Shown: positions 53,257-62,801 of the stretch, piece after piece | How the letters are laid out: each line of letters opens with the position of its first letter | Numbering within the stretch: the stretch's first letter is position 1 | Assembly: GCF_013266695.1 (NCBI RefSeq) | Contig: NZ_JABRXF010000003.1 | Coordinates: forward strand, 737,508 to 801,507 | Origin: Hongsoonwoonella zoysiae | GTDB lineage: Bacteria > Pseudomonadota > Alphaproteobacteria > Rhizobiales > Stappiaceae | DNA length: 64,000 nt | Direction of reading: 5' to 3' | Made by a program: the position numbers and the translations under genes | Notes under the pieces: model-generated | What the model saw: only the letters and a program-made list of their open reading frames with translations | Told to the model about the DNA's origin: nothing | Database searches by the model: none

Positions 53257-54099
53257 ATGACGCAACTGATTTCAGGGCACACAAGGCTGATCGCACACCT
53301 TGGGATCCCGACCGAGAGCTTCAAGGCGCCGATGATCTACAACCCCTATTTCGAGGAAAAGGGCATCGATGTCGTCGTGGTGCCGATGGGCTGCGAGGCC
53401 GATGATTATCCGGATTTCCTGCGCCTTCTCTTCCGCTTGCGCAATATCGCAGGTGCCCTCGTCACCATGCCGCACAAGGTCTCTACCGTGGCACTTCTCG
53501 ACGAGGCGAGCACTGCCGTCAAGGTCTGCGGCGCGTGCAATGCGGTCAGGCGGGACGATGAAGGCCGGTTGATCGGCGACATGTTCGACGGAGAAGGCTT
53601 CGTTCGCGGTGCCCGGCGCAAGGGCTGCACCATAGACGGTGCATCGGCAATCGTCGTCGGCTCCGGCGGCGTCGGCTCGGCGATTGCAGCATCGCTCGCG
53701 AACGCGGGCGCAGCAAGGCTCGCGCTTTTCGACAAGCATCCTGGAGCCGCCGAAAAACTGGCGGCCAGCCTCAAGACACACTATCCGACGATCGAGATCG
53801 AAACAGGTAAGGACGATCCTGCCAGTTTCGACATTGTGGTCAATGCAACGCCGATCGGCATGAATGCCGGCGATCCGCTGCCGATGGACGTGAGCCGGAT
53901 CTCTCCGGAAGCCTTCGTCGGCGAAGTGGTGATGAAACAGGAAGAAACGCCGTTTCTCGCCGCCGCCCGCGCCAAGGGCTGCAAGACGCAAGTCGGCACG
54001 GACATGCTTTTTGAGCAGATACCCGCCTATCTCGAATTCTTTGGCCTGCCGACGACGACGCCCGAAGAGCTCCGGCGCCTTTCCCGCATCCGCTACTGA
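53257..54099 (+). CDS. Shikimate dehydrogenase-family oxidoreductase
   Basis: The 280-residue protein has the AroE fold: substrate domain with SFKAPMIYNPYFEEKGID (residues 21-38) and the catalytic lysine in LVTMPHK (Lys74) with Asp111 in GDMFDGEGF, then the Rossmann motif VVGSGGVGSAIAASLANAG and VVNATPIGMN. The usual SxS substrate pair of AroE is not kept (SFKAP instead), so the substrate may differ from shikimate, for example quinate or another polyol acid. It follows the arylsulfatase after a terminator and precedes the CocE hydrolase gene by 113 bases. Confidence 0.88.
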   Translation: MTQLISGHTRLIAHLGIPTESFKAPMIYNPYFEEKGIDVVVVPMGCEADDYPDFLRLLFRLRNIAGALVTMPHKVSTVALLDEASTAVKVCGACNAVRRDDEGRLIGDMFDGEGFVRGARRKGCTIDGASAIVVGSGGVGSAIAASLANAGAARLALFDKHPGAAEKLAASLKTHYPTIEIETGKDDPASFDIVVNATPIGMNAGDPLPMDVSRISPEAFVGEVVMKQEETPFLAAARAKGCKTQVGTDMLFEQIPAYLEFFGLPTTTPEELRRLSRIRY

Positions 54100-54212
54100 A
54101 CGTCGCAGAAGCCAACCTGCGTCAACTCGCGTCATTTTCTATTGCCCTGCGCAATTGAGGCGTCGCAAACGCGGTGCATAAGCTTGCCCGGTTTGATCTT
54201 CAGGAGCCGGAA

Positions 54213-56216
54213 ATGTCACAAGCGCCCGCCTCAACCGATATCGAGATACTGGATCCGGTCTGGATCCCGATGCCGGACGGGGTCCGTCTGGCCGCGCGGG
54301 CCTGGCTTCCGAAAGGCGCGAGGGAAAACCCCGTTCCCGTGATCCTGGAGTATCTGCCCTATCGCCGGCGCGACGGGACAACCCAGCGTGACGACGTCAA
54401 CCATCCGTGGTTCGCGGCGAATGGATACGCCGCCATTCGTGTGGACATTCGCGGCAACGGCGATTCCGACGGCTTCATGGACGATGAATACACGGAAGAG
54501 GAACTCGATGACGGTGTAGAGATCATCGATTGGCTGACCCGCCAGCCGTGGTGCGATGGCAATGTCGGCATGATCGGTATTTCCTGGGGCGGCTTCAACG
54601 GACTTCAGATCGCGGCGAAAAAACCGGAATCCTTGAAAGCCATTGTCACGATCTGCTCCAGCGACGACCGTTATGCCGACGATATCCACTACATGGGCGG
54701 CTGCCTTTTGACCGAAAACCTCGGCTGGTCCTCCCAGATGCTGGCCTACTCCTCCCGCGCGCCCGATCCCGAGATCGTCGGAGAGCAGTGGCGGCAGATG
54801 TGGCTCGACCGGCTGGAACATCAGCCGCTTCTTCTTGAAAAATGGCTGAAGCACCAGCGCCGTGATGCCTATTGGAAGCGCGGTTCCGTCTGCGAGGACT
54901 ATGGTTCGATTTCCGCTGCGGTGCTTGCGGTCGGAGGCTGGGCAGACGCCTACACGAACACGATCCCCCGTCTGCTCGCCGAGCTCACCGGTCCGAAGAA
55001 AGGGCTCATCGGACCGTGGGTTCACAAGTACCCGCATCAGGCCTATCCGGAGCCCGCGATCGGCTTTTTGCAGGAGTGCAAGCGCTGGTGGGACCGCTGG
55101 CTCAAGGGCGAGGATAACGGCATCGAAAATGAGCCGGTGCTCGACTACCACATCATGGACAGCGTCGCGCCGAGCCGGCGTCTGGACGAGCGCCCTGGCA
55201 CCTGGGCGGCCGAGAAAATCTGGCCCTCGCCACTGATCGAGCCGCTCAGGCTGAATTTCAGCGAGGCAGGGCTTGGGCAAACGATCGGGAACGGCGTGCT
55301 GCACCTTGAAGCGGACCAGCGTGTCGGCCAGGCCGCCCAGCGCTTCTGCCCCGGAATGCGCGACCGCAACGAACTGGCCGACGACCAGGCGGGCGACGAT
55401 GCACTGTCTCTGACCCTTGACGGCGAGATTCTCGACGCCCCGCTCGATATCGTGGGGGCGGCCACCATCAACTTGCGCGTAGTGCCGCGTGGGAAAACCG
55501 GCTTCATCGCCGCACGCCTTTGCGATGTGCGGCCCGACGGTTCGGTCGCCTTCATCACCACAGGCATGCTCAACCTCACGCATTCACCCGATCATGAGAA
55601 GGTCACGCCGCTCGTGCCCGGCGAGCCGATCGAGCGGACGATCAAGCTGAACGATATCGCCTACCGCCTGCCCGCCGGCCACCGCTTGCGACTTGCACTT
55701 TCGACGAGCTACTGGCCGATGATCTGGCCGTCGGCCGTGCCGCTGTCGCTCGATATCGACCCAGCCGGCTGCGAACTCGTCGTGCCGGTTCGCCGGGGCG
55801 AAGGCCCCGCACCAACGGAATTCGGCCCACCGGAGAGCGCGCCGCCGCTCGATGACGTGGAAGTCCGCCCGGAAAGTTCCGAGCGGCACGAGGAGGTGCT
55901 GGAGGACGGTACGCATGTGCTTACGCTCATCACCGATGGCGGCAAGCAACGCCTGGCGGCAACCGGCATCGAATCCGGGCGTACAATCCGCGAAGTCTGG
56001 AGCCTCAATCCGGACGATCCGCTGTCGGCGCGCATGGAAGCGAGCTGGAGCTATGAAGTCGGGCGCGCAGACTGGCGCACGCGCACCGAAACCTCGACCG
56101 TGATGACGTGCGATGCCGAACATTTCCATATTCGCGCGCAGCTTGAAGCATTCGAGGGGGACGCCCTGATCTTTGAGAAGAACTGGGACATCACAATTCC
56201 CCGCGACGGGGTGTAA
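54213..56216 (+). CDS. CocE/NonD family alpha/beta hydrolase
   Basis: The 667-residue protein starts with the CocE/NonD domain (VRLAARAWLPKGARENPVPVILEYLPYRRRD), carries the nucleophile elbow GISWGGF with Ser124, and VLAVGGWADAYTN (acid region) and GPWVHKYPHQAYP (catalytic His region). The C-terminal part is the X-Pro dipeptidyl-peptidase-type jelly-roll, with an added C-terminal stretch of about 120 residues. Such enzymes hydrolyse esters (cocaine esterase) or acyl-peptides. No signal peptide is seen, so it is cytoplasmic. It lies between the AroE-like and HTH genes, upstream of a Dpp-type importer, and could act on an imported substrate. Confidence 0.92.
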   Translation: MSQAPASTDIEILDPVWIPMPDGVRLAARAWLPKGARENPVPVILEYLPYRRRDGTTQRDDVNHPWFAANGYAAIRVDIRGNGDSDGFMDDEYTEEELDDGVEIIDWLTRQPWCDGNVGMIGISWGGFNGLQIAAKKPESLKAIVTICSSDDRYADDIHYMGGCLLTENLGWSSQMLAYSSRAPDPEIVGEQWRQMWLDRLEHQPLLLEKWLKHQRRDAYWKRGSVCEDYGSISAAVLAVGGWADAYTNTIPRLLAELTGPKKGLIGPWVHKYPHQAYPEPAIGFLQECKRWWDRWLKGEDNGIENEPVLDYHIMDSVAPSRRLDERPGTWAAEKIWPSPLIEPLRLNFSEAGLGQTIGNGVLHLEADQRVGQAAQRFCPGMRDRNELADDQAGDDALSLTLDGEILDAPLDIVGAATINLRVVPRGKTGFIAARLCDVRPDGSVAFITTGMLNLTHSPDHEKVTPLVPGEPIERTIKLNDIAYRLPAGHRLRLALSTSYWPMIWPSAVPLSLDIDPAGCELVVPVRRGEGPAPTEFGPPESAPPLDDVEVRPESSERHEEVLEDGTHVLTLITDGGKQRLAATGIESGRTIREVWSLNPDDPLSARMEASWSYEVGRADWRTRTETSTVMTCDAEHFHIRAQLEAFEGDALIFEKNWDITIPRDGV

Positions 56217-56258
56217 ACAGGCGGTTGAGCGTCAACGCGCGCAAGGTATTGTAAGCCC

Positions 56259-57086
56259 ATGGCCACCGACCTTGCGCGCAATCTTCGTCTGCTTTGCAGC
56301 TATACGCCCTCGATCTCCCAGGTTTGCCGGGACCTCGGTATTAACCGGCAGCAGTTTACCAAGTATCTGAACGCCTCCGCCCGACCTTCGGACCGCAACC
56401 TCCGGCGGATATGCGACTATTTCGGCGTCGCGATCGACGAGATCATGATGCCGCACGGCCAGTTCTCCGTCATCGTCGCCGTTGCGCCGAAAACGCAGAA
56501 CATGCTCCGCGCGCTGGGACCCGCAGCACCCGCACTCAACGCGATGATTGAATCATCGGAGCAAGCCCTCGAGCGCTACCGGGGGTATTACTACTATTAT
56601 TATTTCACGCCATCGCGGCCGGGGCATATTCGCCGTTCGCTGCTTCGCCTGCATGAACGCAACGGCATATGGTTCTCGCGGCTGACCGAACGCGTCCAGG
56701 CAGAGGCAAGCCCCATGGGGCGTTCACATTATTCGCATTACCTGGGCATCGCGTTCTTTCTTGGCGACCGGATCACCATCGTCGACTATAACGCCAGAAA
56801 TCAGACGTCCCTCTCGCAAACCTTGCTCTATCCCGCGCAAGGAAAGGAGCTGAAGTTTCTTTCCGGCATAACGCTCGGCGTTCAGGGACGATCCGCCAGG
56901 GCCCCGTTCGCAGCCCGTCTTTTCCTTGAATATCTCGGCCCGGAGTGCGACCGCCGCACGATCCTCGGCAAGACCGGCGTATTCGCTGCCGATGATCCGG
57001 GCCTCCCTCCCTATATCCGGGAGGTCATCTCCGCCCGGGAGCTGGAGCATTCTGACATTCTCAAGGCCTATGAATTGCTTCCCTGA
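56259..57086 (+). CDS. XRE-type HTH regulator with unknown C-terminal domain
   Basis: The 275-residue protein has an N-terminal XRE helix-turn-helix (residues 8-62, ISQVCRDLGINRQQFTKYLN). The C-terminal 200 residues are not a family I recognise; they contain a striking run of six tyrosines (RGYYYYYYFTPSRPG, Tyr110-115) and LHERNGIWFSRLTERVQ. It lies 42 bases downstream of the CocE gene and 175 bases upstream of the Dpp binding-protein gene, all plus strand. It probably regulates the neighbouring hydrolase and importer; the ligand is unknown. Confidence 0.82.
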   Translation: MATDLARNLRLLCSYTPSISQVCRDLGINRQQFTKYLNASARPSDRNLRRICDYFGVAIDEIMMPHGQFSVIVAVAPKTQNMLRALGPAAPALNAMIESSEQALERYRGYYYYYYFTPSRPGHIRRSLLRLHERNGIWFSRLTERVQAEASPMGRSHYSHYLGIAFFLGDRITIVDYNARNQTSLSQTLLYPAQGKELKFLSGITLGVQGRSARAPFAARLFLEYLGPECDRRTILGKTGVFAADDPGLPPYIREVISARELEHSDILKAYELLP

Positions 57087-57261
57087 CGCTCGATGACGCG
57101 ACCACCGCGCCAAAGAGCTAAATGAACCATGACGACGCGCCATTGTCGGCAGCAGTTCGCTTCCTGATACTTTCGCCCAGCAAATTTCAATGACACCGCC
57201 GCCGGTGAGTCGATGTCACCCTCGCCAGGCAGTGCAAGAAACAAACCGGAGGAAGCAGAAA

Positions 57262-58836
57262 ATGACGGCGACGTTCAATCCCTTTACCGCCGCGCAATTG
57301 AGCCGGCGCCAGCTTCTCGCCGGCGCCGCAGGCCTCGGCGCCATGGCCGCCATGCCGATCAAGGTCTGGGCCGCCGGCAATACGCTGAATATCCGCACAT
57401 ATACCGAGGGTGACAATTTCGACCCCGTCGACGCCTCCGGCTTTGGCGAGGAGATGCTTTACGGATGCATTTACCGCAAGCTGATCCAATACACGCCCGG
57501 CAACGAATGGGGCTGGCAGCCCGACCTTGTGGAGGTCATCGAGCAGACCTCGCCGACCGAGATCGCCTTCACGCTCAAGAAGGGGCAGATGTGGTCGGAC
57601 GGTTTCGGCGAGATCACCGCCGAGGACGTCAAGTTTTCGCTGGAACGCATCATCGACCCGAAAATGGAATCGGCGATCAAGCCGGACCTCGGCTCGCTTT
57701 CCGGTGTCGAGGTGACGGGCACGCACACCGGCGTCATCAAGCTGAGCTCTCCGTTCGCACCCATCTGGTCGATCGCGCTGCCCTATCTTGCCGGCACCAT
57801 CGTCTGCAAGAAGGCGATAGGCGAAGGCAAGCGCATAACCGACGCTGTGCCGCCGACGGTCGCCGGGCCATACCGGGTCGCCGAACTCCGCCCGGGCGAC
57901 CGCTGGGTCCTGGAACGCAACCCCGAGTTCACGGGACCGAAAGCCGACTTCGAAAAAGTTCAGATCATTCTGATCGACGATGAGGCGACCGCGGAAATCG
58001 CCTTCGAGGCGGGCGACCTCGACTTCACGCGCATCGGCCTCGGCTCAATCGAGCGGCTGCGCGAAAATCCGCCGGAAAACGCGGTTCTTTCCGAGCATCC
58101 CTCCCTTTATTACGTGTGGGTGGGCATGAACATGGAAAATCCGAAGCTCAAGGACATCCGCGTTCGCCAGGCCATCCAGCACGCGATCGATGTGCCGTCG
58201 ATCCTCGAAGCGGCGTATTTCGGCGTGGCGGACGCATCCACCGGCATTATCGCGCCGGGCCTCATTGGCCATCGTGCCGAAAACCTCGTTCCGCCGCAGG
58301 CGGATTTCGCCAAGGCGCGCGCGATGCTGGACGAAGCGGGCGTCGACACGCTCGACCTCAAGCTCGACGTTCTCAACAAGTCGACCTGGACGACCGCCGC
58401 GCAGGTAATTCAGGCAACGCTGGCGGAGGTTGGCATCAACCTGTCGATCGGCGTGCATGAGTCCGGATCGTTCTGGTCGCTCGGCAAGGAGGCGGACGGC
58501 GACCGCTGGAAGTCTCTGGAACTTGTCCTCAACCGTTTCTCGATGACGCCGGATCCCTATTACGCGACCGCGTGGTTTACCACCGAACAGATCGGCAAGT
58601 GGAACTGGGAGCGCTTCTCCAACGAGGAATTCGACAAGCTTCACAAGGCGGCGATGGGCGAAACGGACACCGCCAAGCGCGACCGGATGTACAAGCGCAT
58701 GCAGGACCTGATGGAAGAGTCCGGCGCATACCGCTTCATCACCCATGAAGCCGCGCCGAACCTTTACAGCAAGGAACTGAAGCCGGCGGTGCGTCCGGAT
58801 TCCCTGCCGCTGATACAGTATTTCGCCAAGGCGTAA
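57262..58836 (+). CDS. Dpp/Opp-type ABC transporter, substrate-binding protein (Tat-exported)
   Basis: The 524-residue periplasmic protein has a twin-arginine signal (LSRRQLLAGAAGLGAMAAM) and the SBP_bac_5 fold: TEGDNFDPVDASGFGEEM near the N-terminus, EIAFTLKKGQMWSDGFGEITAEDVKFSLERI, and later VRQAIQHAIDVPSILEAAYFG. Family members bind peptides, opines, nickel, oligosaccharides or other solutes. GGAGG lies about ten bases before the ATG. It is first of the operon SBP - permease - permease - ATPase - ATPase (57262-62679). Tat export suggests folding with a cofactor or rapid folding before export. Confidence 0.93.
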   Translation: MTATFNPFTAAQLSRRQLLAGAAGLGAMAAMPIKVWAAGNTLNIRTYTEGDNFDPVDASGFGEEMLYGCIYRKLIQYTPGNEWGWQPDLVEVIEQTSPTEIAFTLKKGQMWSDGFGEITAEDVKFSLERIIDPKMESAIKPDLGSLSGVEVTGTHTGVIKLSSPFAPIWSIALPYLAGTIVCKKAIGEGKRITDAVPPTVAGPYRVAELRPGDRWVLERNPEFTGPKADFEKVQIILIDDEATAEIAFEAGDLDFTRIGLGSIERLRENPPENAVLSEHPSLYYVWVGMNMENPKLKDIRVRQAIQHAIDVPSILEAAYFGVADASTGIIAPGLIGHRAENLVPPQADFAKARAMLDEAGVDTLDLKLDVLNKSTWTTAAQVIQATLAEVGINLSIGVHESGSFWSLGKEADGDRWKSLELVLNRFSMTPDPYYATAWFTTEQIGKWNWERFSNEEFDKLHKAAMGETDTAKRDRMYKRMQDLMEESGAYRFITHEAAPNLYSKELKPAVRPDSLPLIQYFAKA

Positions 58837-58902
58837 GCCGTTTGCCCGGGCGGCTCCGGCCGTCCGGGCATTATCGCAGCGGTCCGGATCAAGAAAGAGA
58901 AA

Positions 58903-59853
58903 ATGGGTCGGTATATCCTGCAAAGAGTGGCGCTCGGCCTGGCGATCCTCGTGGTCGCCATTTCGGCACTCTATGCGTTCATGATCTCGCTGCCGGGCGA
59001 TCCGACGACCGTGCTGCTCGGCCCGCGGGCCACGGACGAGATGCGCGCAATATTCTCCGAACGCATGGGCCTCAACAAGCCGCTGCCGGTGCAGATCGTC
59101 GAATTCTGGGGCCGCGTCCTCACCGGCGACCTCGGTGAGGATGTTCTGCGCAATCGCCCGGTCGCAACACCGGTATTCGAAGCGCTTCCCTTCACGCTCG
59201 TCCTGATCCTCACCTCGATCGGCTGGTCGGCGACGCTCGGCATCCTGCTGGGCGCTTTCTCCGCCGCCTATCGCAACTCGCTGATCGATCGTGTGACGGG
59301 CGTTCTCTCGGTCGCCATGCTTGCCGCACCCTCCTTCGTCGTGGCGCTTTGGAGCCTCCTGATCTTCGCCGTCATCCTGAACTGGTTTCCGGCCATCGGG
59401 GCGGGCGAGCGAGGCAATCTGGCGGACCAGATCCACCATCTTGTTCTACCCTCGTTTGCCATCGGCCTCGCCTGGGTCGGCTATATCGCGCGCATCGTGC
59501 GTGCTTCCATGCTCGAGGTCATGGGCGAGAATCATATCCGCACCGCGCGCGCTTTCGGGCTTCCCCCTCACAGGATCATCTACCGATACGCCTTGCGTAT
59601 CGCCGTTCTGCCGGCGGTTTCGGTGTTGGGCGTGGGTGTCGGCGGCCTGCTGTCGAGCGCCGTTTTCGCCGAAATCGTCTTCGCGCGGCCGGGCATCGGC
59701 CGATTGATCTATGATTCCGTGATCACCCGAAATTATCCCGTCGTCATGGGTTCCATGCTGGTCGCCATCAGTTTCTTCGTCCTGTGCACGCTGGTGGCCG
59801 ATGTGGTGAATGCCATGCTCGATCCACGCCTCAGGACGTCGAAGCAATCATGA
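58903..59853 (+). CDS. Dpp/Opp-type ABC transporter permease (DppB family)
   Basis: The 316-residue membrane protein has the DppB signature near the N-terminus (LPGDPTTVLLGPRATDEMRAIFSERMGLNKPLPVQ) and the EAA-type loop (RIVRASMLEVMGENHIRTARAFGLPPHRIIYRYALR). Six membrane segments are present. It starts 66 bases after the binding-protein gene and overlaps the next permease gene by 4 bases (ATGA). Confidence 0.94.
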   Translation: MGRYILQRVALGLAILVVAISALYAFMISLPGDPTTVLLGPRATDEMRAIFSERMGLNKPLPVQIVEFWGRVLTGDLGEDVLRNRPVATPVFEALPFTLVLILTSIGWSATLGILLGAFSAAYRNSLIDRVTGVLSVAMLAAPSFVVALWSLLIFAVILNWFPAIGAGERGNLADQIHHLVLPSFAIGLAWVGYIARIVRASMLEVMGENHIRTARAFGLPPHRIIYRYALRIAVLPAVSVLGVGVGGLLSSAVFAEIVFARPGIGRLIYDSVITRNYPVVMGSMLVAISFFVLCTLVADVVNAMLDPRLRTSKQS

Positions 59854-60713
59854 GCATAGCCGAACGCAGCCCCTTCAAATATTCGGTTGCCGGTCGGCTC
59901 ATATCCGATCCCCTCGCGGTGGCCGCCGTGACGATCATCGCGATACTGGTGCTTGGCGCCGTCTTTGCGGATTTCATCGCGCCATACGACTACAAGGCGC
60001 TCAACGTACGCGCGCGCTTTGCGCCGCCCTCCTTCGAGCATCTGCTCGGCACAGACAATCTTGGTCGCGACACGTTCTCGCGTCTGCTTTTCGGAGCGCG
60101 CATCGCGCTTTTCGTCGGGATGACCTCCGTCGGCCTCGCCGCGCTGATCGGCCTGACGCTCGGCATGATCGCGGGCTTCGGCCCGCGCTGGCTGGACAAC
60201 ACGATCCTCTTTCTTTTCGACACACTGCGCGCCTATCCGACCATCATTCTGGCACTTGCGCTCGGCGCGTTGCTCTCGCCGGGTCTGGGCACGGTGATCT
60301 CCGTGGTGGTCCTTACTTCGCTCAGCGAATACGGCCGCGTCGCGCGAACGCAAACGCAGGCGATCAGCGGGCGGGAATTCATCGATGCGGAGCGCGCCAT
60401 GGGCGCTTCGACAATGCGGATCCTGGTCATGCACATCCTGCCGAACGTGCTTGGCCCCTTTTTCATTCTCGCCGCGATCAATCTGCCCGTCGTCATCACG
60501 ATCGAGGCCGGCATGAGCTTTCTCGGCGTCGGCGTGGCTCCGGGCACGCCAAGCTGGGGGGCGACGCTGAAGGACGGTTTCGACTACATCCGCAACACGC
60601 CCTGGCTGATCGTGTCCGGCGGCATTCCGCTCATCCTGGTCACGCTCGGCTTCACGTTCCTAGGCGAATCTTTGCGCGACGTTCTCGACCCGAAGCTGAG
60701 GAAAGAGCGGTGA
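59850..60713 (+). CDS. Dpp/Opp-type ABC transporter permease (DppC family)
   Basis: The 287-residue membrane protein has the DppC signature (LLGTDNLGRDTFSRLLFGARIALFVG) and the EAA loop (ISGREFIDAERAMGASTMRILVMHILPNVLGPFF). Six membrane segments are seen. Its ATG overlaps the preceding stop, so it is translationally coupled to the first permease. The start at 59850 is fixed by that overlap. Confidence 0.94.
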   Translation: MSIAERSPFKYSVAGRLISDPLAVAAVTIIAILVLGAVFADFIAPYDYKALNVRARFAPPSFEHLLGTDNLGRDTFSRLLFGARIALFVGMTSVGLAALIGLTLGMIAGFGPRWLDNTILFLFDTLRAYPTIILALALGALLSPGLGTVISVVVLTSLSEYGRVARTQTQAISGREFIDAERAMGASTMRILVMHILPNVLGPFFILAAINLPVVITIEAGMSFLGVGVAPGTPSWGATLKDGFDYIRNTPWLIVSGGIPLILVTLGFTFLGESLRDVLDPKLRKER

Positions 60714-61681
60714 AGGCAGCTCTCGATATCCGCAATCTGTCGGTCGACTATCATACCCGCGCCGGCAGGCTTCGCGCGCTCCGCAATGTAGATCTTCTCG
60801 TGCCGGCGGGCGAAGTCGTCGGCCTCGTCGGGGAATCGGGTTGCGGCAAGTCGACATTGATTTCAGCCGTCCTGCGGCTGCTTGCGGAAAACGCGGAAGT
60901 ACCGGACGGCGAGATCTTTCTGGATGGAACGGATCTGCTTGCCCTGAGCGATGCGGAAATGCGCCTGCGGCGAGGGCGCGAAGTTTCGGTCGTCTTCCAG
61001 GACCCGATGACCGGGCTCAATCCGGTGCTCACCATCGGTCGCCAGATGATCGACATCCAGCATCGCGAGGCGCTGTCGCGCGCAGCCAAGCGCAAGCGGG
61101 CGGTCGACATGCTAGCGCGCGTGCGCATTTCCGATCCGGCAAGCCGCATGGACGCCTACCCGCACGAACTGTCCGGCGGAATGCGCCAGCGTGTGGCGAT
61201 CGCCATGGCGCTGATGATGAACCCGAAGCTCTTGATAGCCGATGAACCTACGACGGCGCTCGATGCGACGCTGGAGGTGCAGATCATCGAGCTTCTGCAG
61301 GAACTTCAAGGCGAAATCGGCTGCGCGATCCTTTTCATCTCCCACCATCTCGGCGTGATCGCCGAGCTGTGTCAGCGCGTCGTCGTCATGTATGCTGGCA
61401 GCGCTGTCGAGGAAGGCAGGGTTCGGGATATCTTCCACACGCCCGCTCACCCCTATACGAAAGCCTTGCTCGACTGCGATCCCGGCCGGATCAAGGACCG
61501 CAGGCAAACGCTACCCTCCATACCGGGAAGCCTGCCGGACCTGACCTCGCCGCCGCCGGGGTGCATATTCGCCGCGCGCTGCGCGAACGCCGAGGCGAAA
61601 TGCGGCGCGATGCGGCCGCCGCGTGTCGATACCGCGCCCGAGCATTGGGCGACGTGCCATTTCGCGGAGACAGCGCGATGA
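60710..61681 (+). CDS. Dpp/Opp-type ABC transporter ATPase (DppD family)
   Basis: The 323-residue ATPase has Walker A ([10 protein letters not shown]), [32 protein letters not shown], Walker B ([12 protein letters not shown]), the switch His in [11 protein letters not shown], and a C-terminal oligopeptide-ATPase domain with a cysteine cluster ([15 protein letters not shown]) that holds an Fe-S cluster in relatives. It starts with GTG at 60710, sharing bases with the stop of the DppC-type gene, and its stop overlaps the next gene. A longer frame upstream is only a shadow of the permease. Confidence 0.92.
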   Translation: MKAALDIRNLSVDYHTRAGRLRALRNVDLLVPAGEVVGLVGESGCGKSTLISAVLRLLAENAEVPDGEIFLDGTDLLALSDAEMRLRRGREVSVVFQDPMTGLNPVLTIGRQMIDIQHREALSRAAKRKRAVDMLARVRISDPASRMDAYPHELSGGMRQRVAIAMALMMNPKLLIADEPTTALDATLEVQIIELLQELQGEIGCAILFISHHLGVIAELCQRVVVMYAGSAVEEGRVRDIFHTPAHPYTKALLDCDPGRIKDRRQTLPSIPGSLPDLTSPPPGCIFAARCANAEAKCGAMRPPRVDTAPEHWATCHFAETAR

Positions 61682-62679
61682 GCGAACCGCTGCTGAAGGC
61701 CGAAGACCTTCACGTCCGCTTTTCCGTTGCGCGGGGGATAAAGGGCCTCTTTGCGGATCGCGAGAGACGAACAATCGATGCGGTTGCCGGCGTGTCGCTT
61801 GAGATCAGGGAGGGCGAGTGCCTGGCAATCGTCGGCGAAAGCGGTTCCGGCAAGACAACGCTTGCGCGCGCACTCAACGGCCTGACGCCGATCGCCGGGG
61901 GCAAGGCCTGGTTTGCCGGCGGGCCGCTGCACGAGAACGCGAACTGGCCCGCCGTGCGCCGACAAACGGTGATGATATTTCAGGATCCGGTCGGCTCGCT
62001 CAGCCCGCGCATGACGGTGCGCAGCCTCATCCTCGAGCCATTCCGCATCCACGGAATCGCCATTGGCGAGCCGGCCCAAAAGGCGCGGGAGCTGCTCGCC
62101 GCCGCCGGACTGTCGCAGGAGTTTCTCGACCGCTATCCGCACCAGCTTTCGGGCGGACAGGCGCGGCGTGTCGGCGTCGCCAGGGCGCTCGCGCTTAACC
62201 CAGCGCTTCTTCTGGCGGACGAGCCGACCGCGGGCCTCGATGTTTCCGTCCAGGGCGAAATACTGACTCTCCTGAACAAGCTCCGCGGCGAGCTTGGCCT
62301 CGCCATGCTGATCATCACGCACAATCTCAATATCATCCGCCACGTGGCGGACCGGATCGGCGTGATGTATCTCGGGCGCCTGGTCGAGACCGGCCCCGTC
62401 GAAGAGGTGTTCGCCAGCCCCGCCCACCCCTATACGCGTACGCTGCTTGCCGCCAATCCGGAACCTGATCCAAACGCCAAACTGGAGCGTATCGCCCTGA
62501 AAGGGGAAGTGCCGTCGCTGCTTGCCCGGCCGAAGGGGTGCGAGTTTCACCCTCGCTGCCCCTGGAGCCGGGAAGATTGCGCCGCACGAGCGCCGGATCT
62601 CGCGCCGGTCGCCGGCAGAGAGCAATGCAAAGCGCGCTGTCTCTATCCGTTTTCCACAGGTGAGACGCCCGGAGAGTAA
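61678..62679 (+). CDS. Dpp/Opp-type ABC transporter ATPase (DppF family)
   Basis: The 333-residue ATPase has Walker A (GESGSGKTTLARA), MIFQDPVGSLSPRMTV, LSGGQARRVGVARALA, Walker B (LLLADEPTAGLDVSVQ), the switch His in ITHNLNIIRHV, and the C-terminal cysteine cluster (GCEFHPRCPWSREDC). The ATG at 61678 overlaps the preceding stop (ATGA), so it is coupled to the DppD-type ATPase. The pair forms the two-ATPase motor. It is the last gene of the operon. Confidence 0.94.
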   Translation: MSEPLLKAEDLHVRFSVARGIKGLFADRERRTIDAVAGVSLEIREGECLAIVGESGSGKTTLARALNGLTPIAGGKAWFAGGPLHENANWPAVRRQTVMIFQDPVGSLSPRMTVRSLILEPFRIHGIAIGEPAQKARELLAAAGLSQEFLDRYPHQLSGGQARRVGVARALALNPALLLADEPTAGLDVSVQGEILTLLNKLRGELGLAMLIITHNLNIIRHVADRIGVMYLGRLVETGPVEEVFASPAHPYTRTLLAANPEPDPNAKLERIALKGEVPSLLARPKGCEFHPRCPWSREDCAARAPDLAPVAGREQCKARCLYPFSTGETPGE

Positions 62680-62801
62680 CCCTTCGGGGCGGTGCGCGGA
62701 AGCAGAAGTGTTCATCCGCAGTCTCGCCCGCACGCAGTCCAATGCGCTAATCGAAAAGGACGCACCGCGAGCTTCGATCCGCCGTCGCAGTCGGGATTTC
62801 C

